NCBI RefSeq assembly: GCF_023856365.1
Contig: NW_026042395.1
Coordinates: 62,001-126,000, forward strand
Origin: Brienomyrus brachyistius
Taxonomy: Eukaryota; Chordata; Actinopteri; Osteoglossiformes; Mormyridae
Length of the DNA stretch: 64,000 nucleotides
Direction of reading: 5' to 3'
In this document: positions 1 through 12,969 of the stretch, piece by piece
Layout: each line of letters opens with the position of its first letter
Position numbering within the stretch: the stretch's first letter is position 1
Translations under genes and position numbers: made by a program
Notes under the pieces: model-generated
Seen by the model: only the letters and a program-made list of their open reading frames with translations
What the model was told of the DNA's origin: nothing
Database searches by the model: none

Positions 1-1903
1 ACAAGGTGGTGCTAGCGGACTATCGCTGCTCAATCCGCGCGCGTCATCTAACAAGACAGGAGTCGTTTCTTGGTATAGTAACCTGCTATTTACCGTTTTT
101 TTTTTTTTTTTTTTTTACTTTTTACGTTTTTTTGCACAACGGGTCTTGAGTTCTCATACTAAAATTTCGTTTTTATATTAACGTTTCTTAGCTATATCAA
201 AAGTCTGTTGATAATATAGATAAGTGTTGGTTTGGTAGTTAGGCTGGAAACATTATACAGTGCTATTCTTGAATAACGGAAATATTCAAATTATTGAGGT
301 TTTCCGTGAAGTAAACTGTAACGTAAATGCAGGGAAGGCTGTATTCAGTATAACCGACGAATAGGTTCATTTATTAATCTCGGATTAAGGGCTGAATATT
401 ATCAATAACAATGCAGCCACTTCCCTCTTTACAACAGATCACGTGGATGAATCAAACTTAGGTCCCCGTATGTGATTCTTTAATTTGTTTCACCATCACA
501 ATATTTACAGTCATAAAGAGTAAATTACCTCCATCTGCATTACCCTCCCTGTATTTAATATTGTATTACCCAAAAGATACATATTTTCATTCAACCCACA
601 TGAATACACCACTTTATTGTATACTGCAAAAGTACGGGTCTGGTTTAAGGTAGCATCTCTGCATTAGACTGTGCCGGCTGTATAGGATGCTAAGTACATT
701 CACACATGTTTGTTTATTGATGAAACGGAGTGATATTTGTCAAGCAAATTTCCAACATTTTCGTTCAGTCACTAAAGTGTGACAGACCTCAAGGCCAGAG
801 GACACAGTAACGGAAAAATTTCTTGAATCTACCGCATCGCTGGAATAGCACACTCGATGGGAAAATTTGAGTTGGGGATACAGTCATTATTCACTAGTAC
901 GTACAGAAGTGTCACATCGTATTGGGTCAGACTGAGTACAGGCAGGGGGTGGGAGGGTGTGTGGCTGGATTTCTAGGGCGTTCATCATATGACCCACAAC
1001 ATCGTCTCCCATAAACACTTGAGCTTTTCGTCGGCTGAGTGGTGTGACATTGAGGAGCTGGGTGCATCTGGAATAGCAGATGCTGGGGGCATGTGGAGCG
1101 TGGTGCGGGGCACGACCGCCACAGAACCAGCTGAGGCCGGATGCCAGACAATCAGGGCATAAATAAAGGAACCTTTCTCTCGCTACTGAGCTGGAAACAG
1201 GATAAGTGGAGGCGAAGCTGGAAAAAGTTTTGTTGCAGGCAGGTTTTATGGACACAAACAAGTGGTTGTTTGCCTTTAAGGACACTGGCCAAAACCTACT
1301 ACTAAAATTTAAAATAGGTTAATGCATTGCTTTGCTGAAGATGTTCCATGAATATAGGTTGAAAGTAGAAAAAGATTCTGACATTTCATATTACTACTAA
1401 TAATAAGTATTATCCTTAAGGGTGTTTGTCACATGACAAAGAGCAGAAAATAAGATGATTTTATACTGCAAACATGAATCTCCCAAACGTTCAGCTGGTA
1501 TCTGGATTTGTGGCTGTAGCCTCAAATGTAAAATAAAACTTTTTTACCACTAAAGTCTTGTTTTTCCCGGGTACCAAAGGGAGTTCATTTCCCTCTCTGA
1601 TTTATCCATGGCTGCAGAAGCTCTAGTCGCAGTTGCTTTTCAATGAACAAAATGTTCTCAGTCGCGGCACGAATTTGTTTGTTTCATTCAATAACTGATT
1701 CATCGTTAAGGACACTCAGCAATGATTTTCGCCAGATAGTGGTGTGATGATGTACAGATGTGAGTTATTAATAAAATATATCTGGAGCTGTATTTAAGGG
1801 CGGATGTTTATGAACTGAATGAATCATTGAATGAATCTGAACAATTTTTTCTTTTCGCTGAACAAACTCAAAATAATCGATCGACTGAAAGGATACTTGT
1901 CTT
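1..1903. other. Gene-free DNA
   Basis: A poly-T run lies at 97-116. Short open frames at 887-1285 show no recognisable protein. Nothing else is seen. Confidence 0.5.
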
Positions 1904-2263
1904 GGGGCGGCATGGTGGTGCAGTGGTTAGCAATGTTGTTTCACACCTCTGAGACTTGGGTTCGAGTCTCCGCCTGGGTCACATGTGTGTGGAGTTTGCA
2001 TGTTCTCCCCATGTCGTCGTGGGGTTTCCTCCGGGTACTCCGGTTTCCCCCCACAGTCCAAAGACATGCTGAGGCTAATTGGAGTTGCTAAATTGCCCGT
2101 AGGTGTGCATGTGTGAGTGAATGGTGTGCGTGAGTGTGCCCTGCGATGGGCTGCCCCCCCATCCTGGGTTATTCCCTGCCTTGTGCCCATTACTTCCGGG
2201 ATAGGCTCCGGACCCCCCGCGACCCAGTAGGATAGGCGGTGTGGAAAATGAATGGATGGATGA
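1904..2263 (+). mobile_element. tRNA-derived SINE (DANA/V-SINE type), near full length
   Basis: GGCGGCATGGTGGTGCAGTG (A box), GGGTTCGAGTCTCC (B box), the GCATGTTCTCCCCATGTCG core and a GAATGGATGGATG tail match the other SINE copies in this window. I found no clear target duplication. Confidence 0.85.
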
Positions 2264-2497
2264 CAAGTTTAGCTAAATCTGATCTAAAACAATAATCAAC
2301 AACGGTGTGGTGTTCTGATCTTTTCTGGTATTTAGGTAGGCAAATGTGTTCATTTGTTTTGGTTCCAAGAGTGCCAGAGATGTGCAATGGTGCATGCAGC
2401 AGACGAGTGACATCTGGAGATGGAAGCATCCCGCGGTGTTTGACGCGTCCACATTCCCCGGGTTCCGCTGCTGCTCTCCGTGATGAGGTACTGCAGA

Positions 2498-2557
2498 GGG
2501 GACTGGTTCCGAGGGGACTGGTTCCGAGGGGACTGGTTCCGAGGGGACTGGTTCGGT
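2498..2557 (+). repeat. 15-bp minisatellite, four units
   Basis: Four head-to-tail copies of GGGGACTGGTTCCGA; the last has changed bases at its end. The unit is a multiple of three, so one frame reads a repeated RGLVP, but there is no gene context. Confidence 0.9.
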
Positions 2558-3119
2558 CCGTGGTGCCCAAACTCCACAGCTGGGTGCCACAGCGGTCCAT
2601 CTGTCACACACTTACTCATCCCAGAGTGCTGAAGCCGGTGCGGGGGACAGGGACAGGGGTCACCTCACTAGGCATTCCAGTAGATAATAAAACTGTCATG
2701 GAAGGGGGGAGGAAGCGAAGTGGAGATGATGTGATGAGCACTCCTCAATAGTGCCTTATCGCCTCCCTGGTTCATGCCCATATCTCTCACATCACTATCA
2801 ATATAATAACCTGAGATCTAATCTCCGCTTCCTAATGCACAGGGACCCCACCCACGATTACACCTTCCTCTTTGTGCCCCTACCCTTTGCAGTGTAATTA
2901 ACACCGTCTCACATGGGAGAAGATGATGTCACAGTCTGACCCTGACTATATTGCGGTCAGTGAGCAGAGCTAAACCGTAGTCATCGCAGACGGTAATCAC
3001 AGATGAGGAAAAAAATCTTTTTATGATTAAATGCTTAGGGGAGGAAGCTTTGTTTATAAGTTACTATTTTATAAGTTACATTATGTTTGTGTATGTGTGT
3101 CTCGGGGATGGGGGGGGGG

Positions 3120-3385
3120 GGGGTTATGTATATATTATATTGTGGGGACCAATCCTGTAATTTTGAGAGCCATTTTTATCAGTCCCCACATGGGCAAACT
3201 TAATTTTATAAAAAAAAAATCTGTGACTGCAATCGAAAAACTAGAAAGGTCAAACGTCTTGTATTGTGTTTGGTTACCTATGGTTAAGGTTAGGGCTGGG
3301 TAGGGGTTAAAGATGTCTTTGCTGGGATTAGGGTTTTGCCCATAGAAAGTAATGGAGAGTCCCTAGAAAGATATGAACACGAACT
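3120..3385 (+). repeat. Dispersed repeat, copy A
   Basis: Shares ordered blocks with the reverse complement of 23309-23480: TATTGTGGGGA, CTTGTATT, TTTGGTTAC, ATGGTTAAGGTTAGGGCTGG, GTAGGGGTTAA and TGGAGAGTCCC. Family name unknown. A (GT)n run follows at 3388-3410. Confidence 0.7.
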
Positions 3386-3410
3386 TGCGTGTGTGTGTGT
3401 GTGTGTGTGT

Positions 3411-6400
3411 AAAGCAGAATACATTCAACATATTGGCTGTATGATGGTTTAGGGTGTAAAAAGGATGTCAGTTAAGGAAAATAATCATTGTTACCTTGAG
3501 CAGAAATTGGATCTCTCAATAATGCGCTAAAGAGAAAGTCACGTAAAATGATTTACTATACTGTCCCTTTGCATTTCCTAATTAATATTGCTGCTATAAT
3601 ACCAAGTCTTTGCATGACCACATACAGTATATACAAAAATTTTAGGCAACAAGAACACCTGAATACAATATAGGAAACCCTTTAAAATTACCGTGCCCAA
3701 AGGCATCTGTTTGATATGTTAAGCAAACTCTTAGCTGAACTTCACTGCTCCCTTACTCTGCTTATGGTACCGGTTATACAGAGAGAGGGACGATGTACCT
3801 CTGTTACCATGGCGACAGGCCGGAAATCGCGGTCGGTTTCTTTTTTCGTGAAGCCCAGACTCTCAGTGGACATGCACTGTCCTCATCCTTTGAATCAACA
3901 AAACAGGGAATCTCACTGACGTTTGTTTACTGAAGCATCGTCTACCTGAAAACATGAAAAATTTGATCCATTTATCCGTAGAGTCATCTCTGGGGTGGAG
4001 GGGAATTGTGCTATACTGACCCCTAGTGGCAGATAATTCATTTTTAGGGCTAGTATAATCTGAGACTCTTTTAAAAGCACAATCCTTCTGTTCGAGCTTT
4101 TGTTTTCTGGCTGGCTTCTCGCCACGGAGATTGATGTCTCACATGTTGATGCTGAATGTTGCTGGTTGGTGTTCTAGCAGGTCAGGGTATGGATGGCACG
4201 CACAGGCACTTAATATGAAACTGATTTGGTAAATAATCCACCCATACAAGTGATTAAATTCTGCGAAATGCATCAGGAAAATGACGATATGCCTCTTCAG
4301 TGCTTTGTGATATATTTTCAACTCTGTAAACAAATGCTTGATCGCATGTAAACTTATGGCTATACGATAATGTGGGAGGCTTCTGTAAATGGATGGAGGA
4401 TGGAAACCATTTGAGCTGCTTTCCTGTTGGTAAATCCTTGTCCAGTGGACTCCGCCCTTGACCTGTCTGGCTTCCAGATTGTCTTTGGCTACATTCCACC
4501 CCCAATCAGGGCCATGTCTTGGGCCGGGGGCTGTAGGAGGTCCACCACCTCCTCAAGTTGGTTTTTGTTCTCCTTTTCTCCTGTATTTCACAAGGAGTCA
4601 GCTGGCAGGAAAGGGAGCAGTTCTCCTCTCGAGCATACGGAGGTTTTACCTCGTAATAAGTTTATTGTGAATGCGGACTCCTTTGTGTGAGGATTCAATG
4701 GTCGAGAAAAAAGAGGCTTGTTTTGGAGATGCTTAATGCCAGCCTCATTATTACTGTCGCTCGGCAGCTGGGGGGCACAGGTACTGTATCGGCTGACCCT
4801 GATGCCTTTCAGCGGCGGTGGATGTAAATCAGGCCTGAACAATCGCCATTAAGACCAAACGGAGGCCCAACTGCATCTCCCTATGTTTTTACGGGGGGGG
4901 GGGGTGATGTAGGTTTGGGGGAGGGACTGTAGTTTCGGCAGACGGCATTTGGACCGGCTGCCTCCGCTACTCACCCGCGTTCACATTGGTCCTCGTTCAT
5001 TAGTCACCGTAGGAGGGGATGTGCCCCGCAGAAATGTCATCGATATCTGTCAGGGTGTAATGGGCACTGGAGTGGGGGGTTCTAAAGAGATTTTAATGAT
5101 GCACAGCCCACTGTTATTAGAACCCATGTTAGCCTTCTCTCTCCCTGTGCTTACCTCCCCAAACAGATGACTAATGGACACATTACAGGGGGGGAGGGGG
5201 GGGGAGAAAAGTTAACCATGTCTCCCAGATTGCCTATAAATTTCTGACTCCACTCCATCCAAAGACTTGGAAAAAATAACTGACTCTAAAGATGATTATA
5301 TGAATCACTCAGCCAGAGAAAGCATTCAACACCACACGCCACACACGACGTATTTATTATAAACAGATAATTAGATATATTTATCGCGCTTTTGCCTCCA
5401 AATAAATATGTACATAGTAAGATAACATCCTCACCAAGCGAGGGATCCGCAGAGAGCCTGCAAACTCCATATGCACTGAGATTACATTAAGTTCCTTCCT
5501 TTGAAAGTACATCAGTAGAGCATCTCTTGTGATTTGGACTGATTATTTAAATCAATGCAGTTTTTTTTTTAATGAGTCAGTAACCTCTGTGGGTGTTAGT
5601 CATCCTTTATATGGGCGTTCCTCATCCTCCAGCGCCACGCTGCCTCACCGTCTGTGAGCTGCTCTCCGCGGCCGCAGGTGATGAGCAGATTTGAGCTGAT
5701 ACCTTCAGGGACTGGGACTGACCCACATCTATACAATACCAAAAGACTGTTTGCTGTGTGGTCCTTATAAAAATATTAGCAAGGATGCTAAACCCGCTGC
5801 CTAAATAGTGAATTCTGCTAACACCGCTGCAAGGCTCTATAAGAGCAATGTGGGGCTTTTGATGTTTTTGTTTTTCTGCCACTCATGAAACCCCCCCCCC
5901 CAATCCTGAGGGAAAAGCAAGACCCAGAATGATGAAGACAGATCACGTGAAACGCTCTTTTGCTTGCAAGTCTCCCATCTTCAGTTAAGAGGATTATTTC
6001 TGTTTAAACTCAAGAATCGAGAGTCAAGAAGGTTTGTCGTCATTCCGAAAACATGAGGTAGCATGAAAGGGAATGAAGTTAAGTACCAAGGTCCAGTAAA
6101 ACAGCATTATAATCTAAGAACAGACACTCATTCTAGTAAAAAAAGAATACAATAAATAAAAAACATTGAAGGGTGCAATTAAAACTACAGATACGTATTA
6201 AAAGTACAATACTGTACTGCTGAACATTGCTTCTGAATCACTGCACTGAATGTGTCTTGCACATATATTTTAAACATCAAACATTTTAATAACCATTTGT
6301 TTTTATTTTTTTTGCTTCTGAACATCATTTGAACTCGGGGCTATTTAAATCCCTAGTTAGTAGCCCTAACTGTAGGCTCTGTTAGGCACTAAGCTCAGTA

Positions 6401-9065
6401 TCAAGTGGCAGTGATGTAACAGAAAGTCAGGCGCCTTCACAGCTTGACCCTTTACTGCAGATCTCTGCAGATGCTCGGTCACTAACACACAGCTACACAG
6501 GCAGGTATTCTGCGAGCCTCCTACATATACAGGCAGGCTAATAACAGCAATGACTAAGCCCGGGTACATGTGGGGCTGCTATGGGCCAGTTAAAATAGAC
6601 TTATCTTTTTAGAAAGGTGCGAGAGAGGGCCGAACAGGGCCGTAAGTGCGGAGAGCCCCTCTACAGCCCAGAAAGGGCCAAGCTGCATTCCTGCGGGGGC
6701 CACGGGATATGCTGTAACTGTGCCTGAACGCTAGCTGGGAAGTGGAGGGAACAGCCCCCCCCCCCCACCCCCAAAACAGCCATTGCATTGGCCAATCAGC
6801 TCTCCCTCTCAGCATACACACATAGGGGCACGTCCTCACCTCTCCCCTCATTCCGCGTGGCATCCTGGCCTGGGATCAAACTGACATCTTGGGCAGTCCT
6901 GACTGGCAGCAGTATGATGCTAAGGGCATTTAAAAACTCCACAATGGGGAATATATCAGACAGAAGCTAATTTAACTAGCGTGTGTCCATCAATTCCAGC
7001 AATCCACCTTAAAACTGCTTTCTGTACCCGGTCCCAGACTTACTATGAGTCACAGTGAATCTGGACACAAGGCAGAGGTCCTACCCAGATGAGATGCAGG
7101 GCACACCCACAATGATGCACTCTGGGTAATTCAGAGATTCCAGTTAATCTAATGAAATGTCGGGACTGCAGGGGTACCTGGAAGAAGCCTGTGTGATGTT
7201 TAACCAAAGATGTCCCTGGAGGTGTGAGGCAACAGTGATGCAAATACAATTATCCTCTAACTTCTCTAGTTTAATATACAGCTAATTCACGTTAAGGCCT
7301 CAGTGAGTCAAATTTTCTGTTGCCCCCCTCACTGACACAGAAGGTCTCTCGGTCTTAGAAAGTCATACTGCTCAATTTTTAATGTCCATGAATTCTTTTG
7401 TAACTGTTTATCCAGTGGAGGGTTCTGGTGACAAATTTAAATACCTTCTTTATTAATAATTAGTAATTACTAATGTTGTTCATCCATCCAGAGCCTGCAT
7501 GATAGAACATAAGACAGTTCTGTACACATTTTATAACCACCATTATATTTCATAATTGTCAGTCAAGGCTAGTGCTAGGAAAGACTAATACAGACTCATT
7601 ATTTTCAAGAGTGACACTGTCAGTCTCATTATTACGGCATTAGCTGAACTCGAAACCAAACAGTAACGTATGAAGTTGAACTGGTGTCTCTTTCTTAACT
7701 CGGCAGAATAAGGGCCTTTCATTTCTCGCCTGCTCACGGCGGAATGAAATTCACAGCAGAGGCAGAGCAGCCAAACCGAAAACTCATCTCTCCGGGTGTC
7801 ACCTGCACCCTCCGGATCTTTGTTTGAAAATCCTTCACAAGAATAAAACTGGACCCTCTTTGGCCAGTTACCCGTCCATGGACCGTGGAACACACCAGAA
7901 CTGGGGAGGGGCCATGGTGCTGGAGGGGGGTCCACTTATCTTTTTGCTTTTGAAAAATATGGATATAAACTTTAGTTTTGAAAGATGTGGATGTAATGCA
8001 GGCTTTTGTTAAGTGTTATTTATTAAATTATTTTTAGGAAATTTTTTCATGATTGTTCATCACTGCATTCTTGACGACTGTGAAACTGTGTTTTACTAAA
8101 TATTTATCTTAAATACTTGATGTCCACCCGATAACACCTGGTAAAGACCCTATTGAGCAGTATTTTGCTTATGTAATTTGATTATGTAAAATAGTTCAAA
8201 TTTGTATATTTTAGCACAGCATGAATCTAATTAAGGGCTACAATCAAAGACCAAAGAAGAGCTAATGTCTGCCAATAAGAATGAACTTAAAACATACACC
8301 AACTTCAGCTGATTAGGATAAGGAAGGATGCATGTAAACTTGAGGAAGGACATCCTGCAGGACTTTACTCTTTGTCCCTACAGTGCGGACAATGCTTTCT
8401 AGGCCAGTGAATGGGAAATAGGAAAAGACCAGGCATTGAGGAGGATGACTGAACTTCTCCCACAACGCGCCGCTGATGGGAATGTCTGACGAGGCTTGGT
8501 TAACCGAAGCCCCTGCCTCATTTTCCGGTTTCTCTTTGATAAGTCAGGCAATTTCCAGCAGCGGAGTGTTAGAACAGTGCTGACAGGCCAACCTTGCAGC
8601 AGCCGTGCCTGTGACAGGCCTTCTTCTTGTCCCTAATCATGTGTGAGATTCTTCCTCCAGACTCAGACACACAGAGGTGATTACCAGCTCCGCATGTATT
8701 AGTGTGCCGGGAATCACTGCACTGACGTGACTCGACTTTCCGCACGACTCCTGTCCAGAGGATTCAGACAGGGTGTACGGATCTGAGCGCGCGATTACCC
8801 AACACTGACACCATTATCTTAGTTCATAAACTCGTTCAAATTTGATTCCTTTTTTGAAAGTCATTTTGTATCACTCCACACTGGTTGTTATTGTAAGATT
8901 TTTAGCTGATCCTTCAAGTCATAAGACTGGACTTTGCTGTTGTACCTTTGTGAAGGAACAAGGGAGGGAAAACAGAACATTTTAATTGTGCTTTCTGTGC
9001 TGTTATTTAGTATTTGGCTATATTCATACTCATAGCAAGAGTTTTACATAATATATACTATAGAG
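3411..9065. other. Gene-free DNA
   Basis: Scattered short frames lack family signatures and splice context. Homopolymer G or C runs occur near 4892, 5191, 5890 and 6760. The block at 8440-8770 is GC-richer and could be a conserved non-coding element. Confidence 0.45.
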
Positions 9066-9366
9066 GGGGCGGCATGGTGGTGCAGTGGGTAGCACTGCTG
9101 AGTGTCCGCCCTGGTTCTGTGTGTTGCATGTTCTCCCTGTGTCATTGTGGGGTTTCCTCCAGGTATTCCAGATCACCCCCACAGTCCAGAAACATGCTGA
9201 GGTTAATTGGAGCTGCCAAACTGCCCACAGGTTTGAATGGTGTGTTAGTGTGAGTGTGCCCCCCAACGGTTTGGGACCCCCTCCTGGGTTGCTCCCTGCC
9301 TTGTGCCCATAGGCTCCAGACCCATGTGACCATGCACAGGGCAAGCAGACACAGGAAATAGATGGG
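9066..9366 (+). mobile_element. tRNA-derived SINE, internally deleted
   Basis: The head GGGGCGGCATGGTGGTGCAG and the CATGTTCTCCCTGTGTCATT core are present, but the B-box segment is missing. A pentanucleotide microsatellite directly follows the tail. Confidence 0.8.
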
Positions 9367-9372
9367 TCTTGG

Positions 9373-9445
9373 CATATTATATTATATTATATTATATTAT
9401 ATTATATTATATTATATTATATTATATTATATTATATTATATTAT
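9373..9445 (+). repeat. (ATTAT)n pentanucleotide microsatellite
   Basis: About 14 nearly perfect units directly after the tail of the SINE at 9066-9366. Confidence 0.95.
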
Positions 9446-9624
9446 TAATTGAACAACTTCTTACAACTTCTGAGAGTTAGAGAACCATTTCAATAATTCT
9501 TTATGGTTTTTGCCTTCATATAATATAAAATAACAAATCTACTTACCAGAAAAGAGCAGAAGACCAGAGAAGAACATGTGCTGTAATGAAATAAAACAGA
9601 TCAGAGCCCAGAGTCTTTTGGCTT

Positions 9625-9770
9625 TATTAGCGATTTCTCCTTAAACGTGACTTTTTGGTCACTGACTGGCATCCCGTTCCAGGTGTAGCCCATGCTGTCT
9701 GGGACAGATTCCAGACCCCCACCCCCGCCATGACCCTGGGTGGGAAGCAGGATGCATAACCATATTAATT
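9625..9770 (-). mobile_element. Possible SINE fragment
   Basis: ACTGGCATCCCGTTCCAGGT and GGGACAGATTCCAGACCCCC resemble 3' parts of related fish SINEs in reverse. A similar fragment lies at 13745-13870. Both are weak. Confidence 0.35.
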
Positions 9771-11965
9771 CTGCCCCCTTCACATAAATAATCTTCCTTT
9801 GCTTAATGCAACCAATTAATACACCACATGCTTGCTGTCAGATTGCGTACAGAAGCTGTCCTTTGTATGACATATAAGCAACATTGTTCAGAAGTGTACA
9901 GCACGCTTGTGTAACAGGAGTGACAAGGCCTGTGGATCTAATCTCAATCACTGCAACTGGCACAAACAGAGAAATGGGACTATACATCCATCCATCCATC
10001 CATTTTCCAAACCATTCTGCAAGAAAAAGACTGTAAAGTCGCTGTACCTGGTCTTCTCCTCACTGTCCCTCTTACACCAGAACTGCTCTGTAACATGGTG
10101 TGAAAGCCCACCTTTCCTGCAGTTCCTGAAAATGTACCTTGCCGACTGATTTATGCTCCTGCCTTTAGTGTTATACAATTTCCAGCCATTTCTATACATT
10201 TTCCTATATTTCTATGCTGTGCTACCTCCATTTTCTACACTTTTTTCTATACTTCTATACAGTGATATTCCCATATATCATATCATTTCAAACTTTTTAC
10301 CCATTTTCAGATATGTGCTGCTCGGACTTTGATCCACATTGGCGTCTGACTGAATTCCAAGAGGATATACTATATATTCATTGGATCCCAAGTTACCGCC
10401 CTCTGTAGATACATCTCTGTTCTGCACCTTCTAAGTACTGGTATACAGCGTTTTGTCTCCAAATGCTGTTCTTATGGTGATGCCTGACATCTAACTGTGC
10501 CATCGGCAGACATATGGTGAATGCTTATGATTTCCCCTCTTTCCAGTCCTTTCTCCTCATTCCAGTCTATGTGCTGTACAGAAGGACTTCAATCTTGGAG
10601 CAATATTGCATCAACCCTCTGTAATAACCCTCAGACACACAGGGTTATTTGTCCAGAGCTAACATAAGTTTATTTCGATCCTCTGCCAGATTAATTGCCT
10701 CTGTTAATCAGATGGCCCTGGTGTTGATTTTTTTATTTTAAATGGACTTTTACAGCATTTCTTACCGACTACTGGAATACCTGAGCTTACTGAGGCTTGA
10801 AATGTGGAGTGTTTACAATCTCAGCAGCTAGAAAGTACCTTAAATGGCTCTTTGGCCACCGTTGCCTTAGTCGATGAATCCTTGCTGGCGCATTGCACAG
10901 CCCAAATGACATCCGCAAACACTGACACGATCCAGTGGTATTAGACTTGTCTGACACTGATATCGTTTAGTGCAGTGTTCTCCGACATGGTAACATGCCA
11001 GTTCCTCTGGTTTCCTGCTCCATGTGATGCAGAAAGGACAATGACCACTTTTTCTCCTGTCTCATTCAAAAATTATTGTCATGTGTACAAGTATGGTTAA
11101 ACTGCAATGAAATTCTTACTGGCATTTATGCCTGCAGAATTAGGCAGCATCTGACATAGGGCAAATACAATGCAATACAATGAATACAATACAATACAAT
11201 TAATACAACAGAATAAATGCAATATACATACAACAGATACAACAAACACACAATATACATTGTACATACCTAGTACACTATACAACAGCAAGCAAGGTGT
11301 CAAATTAAGTCTAAGGGGAAAACCAACGATATTTTAGAAGCAACTAGCTATTTTTCATAATTACAATAATTCATAATGGTAAATTAGTTTTTCAGGAGTG
11401 GAAATCAAAGCAAAGTGCTTAAGTAATGAATTTGGATTGACATCTTTAAACTGTGCAATCATCAAATGTACAAGTCAATCAACCCTAGCTAATAAAGAAC
11501 TTAGACCAAAAATCAATATTGCAAAGACTAGGACTGAGGAATCTCATATAGGAATCTGTTTAGAATGAAAGTATTAAGGCTGCAGGATTTATTTTAACCA
11601 ACAGGGAATCTACAGTGTGCCGAATGTTTGTTGCCGGCTTTATGTGCTCCATTACTGTTAGCCCTCTTGCCTTTTCTGGAGGATTGACTGACGAAAATCC
11701 ATTACTGTTACAGTACTTGTCCTTAGCTCTGATTAGTTTCACCTCTTCTGCAGGACATGATCTGTCTTGCCTGTTAAAAACAGTCACACGGCCCCTGGGG
11801 ATCCCATCGCACCGTGCAGGTCAGCAGCAAACAGAGCTGTTGCATGTTCCTCCCATCTGCATTTCACCTGTGTTTGCCTGTGCTCAAGGTTTGGGGCTTC
11901 AGGGACGCATGGGAGGGGTATATGGGAGGGGTATCCTGCCACTAACACTGAAAAATCAATATCCA
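9771..11965. other. Gene-free DNA
   Basis: ATTGTCATGTGTACAAGTA and GCAATGAAATTCTTACTGGC near 11075-11125, followed by ACAAT-type units to 11250, look like a degraded retroelement tail. No gene is recognised. Confidence 0.4.
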
Positions 11966-11969
11966 CTCT

Positions 11970-12070
11970 CTTCCATTTTCACCTCCAGAGAAGAAGCCTG
12001 TCTTGAGGATGGTGGGCGTCTGCCTACGTCTTAGTCAGTCTGTTGTAGGTATCTTTGCACAGAGACACTG
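11970..12070 (+). repeat. Left arm of a 101-bp inverted repeat
   Basis: The reverse complement of 12755-12855 matches it over all 101 bases with two mismatches. The spacer is 684 bases. Confidence 0.95.
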
Positions 12071-12499
12071 GGGATACTACTGTTGTTTTAGTTGAACACC
12101 AAACGTATCAGGTGCAGCCAACTTAAATCCCTTATTTCAAAACATAAGGAAAATGTATGGAAAGACGACATTTATTTGTGGAATCGCTATTTATATACAT
12201 GGCTTTGTTTCATTTTACCAGTGAGCTTCACTCTGTAGACTTGTGCTGGCTCAGAAAAGACTTTGATATAGTTTTATTATTCTTCAATTCCTTATGTTTT
12301 CTCTAATCTTTCTTTTATCTTGAAGCAGCCCTCGGCAGGATCCTCACTGTATGACTCAGATGCTGTCACTGACTGGTCAGACATTTTAAGTCAACCTATA
12401 GTCGTGTTTGTCTGAACTGTAACTCCACTATCGTCCAGTTCATTAAATTTAATTCATAATATTAATTAAACTTTCGCACAAAATGTTTTCCGTCTGAGT

Positions 12500-12595
12500 T
12501 CTACGGTCTGGCTGCTGTATACAACAAAATTTCTCCCTGAGATAAATAAAGTCAATCTTAATCTTATCCTTAATCTTAATCTTAATTCACTCAAC
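12500..12595 (+). repeat. LINE-like tail with TTAATC repeats
   Basis: ACAAAATTTCTCCCTGAGAT then AAATAAAGTCAATC followed by short TTAATC-type tandem units resembles the 3' tail of fish non-LTR retrotransposons. It lies in the spacer of the 101-bp inverted repeat. Confidence 0.4.
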
Positions 12596-12684
12596 TGTCA
12601 AAAGCAGGAAAGTCAGACTAGATCAAAATTGTTTTGTTCATAGACTGACAACAAAAGAGTAAACAGAAAATAAGTCCAACTTAC

Positions 12685-12685
<1 letters not shown>

Positions 12686-12748
<63 letters not shown>
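12686..12748. repeat. (TA)n microsatellite
   Basis: Perfect dinucleotide run of about 31 units. Confidence 0.95.
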
Positions 12749-12751
<3 letters not shown>

Positions 12752-12754
12752 ACA

Positions 12755-12855
12755 CAGTGTCTCTGTGTAAAGATACCTACAACAGACTGACTAAGACGTA
12801 GGCAGACACCCACCATCCTCAAGACAGGCTTCTTCTCTGGAGGTGAAAATGGAAG
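12755..12855 (-). repeat. Right arm of a 101-bp inverted repeat
   Basis: Partner of 11970-12070. A (TA)n run (12686-12748) ends seven bases before this arm and another (12898-12964) begins 43 bases after it. Confidence 0.95.
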
Positions 12856-12888
12856 TGTTGTGGTGTCTTATGTTTTTCCACAGCTCTC

Positions 12889-12895
<7 letters not shown>

Positions 12896-12964
<69 letters not shown>
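12896..12964. repeat. (TA)n microsatellite
   Basis: Perfect dinucleotide run of about 34 units, preceded by a short GT run. Confidence 0.95.
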
Positions 12965-12967
<3 letters not shown>

Positions 12968-12969
12968 TA

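Noticed and set aside
2305..2751. 148-residue frame with RGLVP repeats
   Set aside because: The repeat comes from a 15-bp minisatellite, and the flanks match no protein family I know.
3283..3340. GGTTAGGG/TTAGGG-like stretches (also near 23340-23400) as interstitial telomere
   Set aside because: They are part of a dispersed repeat with two copies in the window, not tandem TTAGGG arrays.
9066..9366. tRNA gene suggested by A- and B-box-like sequence in SINE copies
   Set aside because: The boxes belong to tRNA-derived SINEs. No cloverleaf can be drawn.
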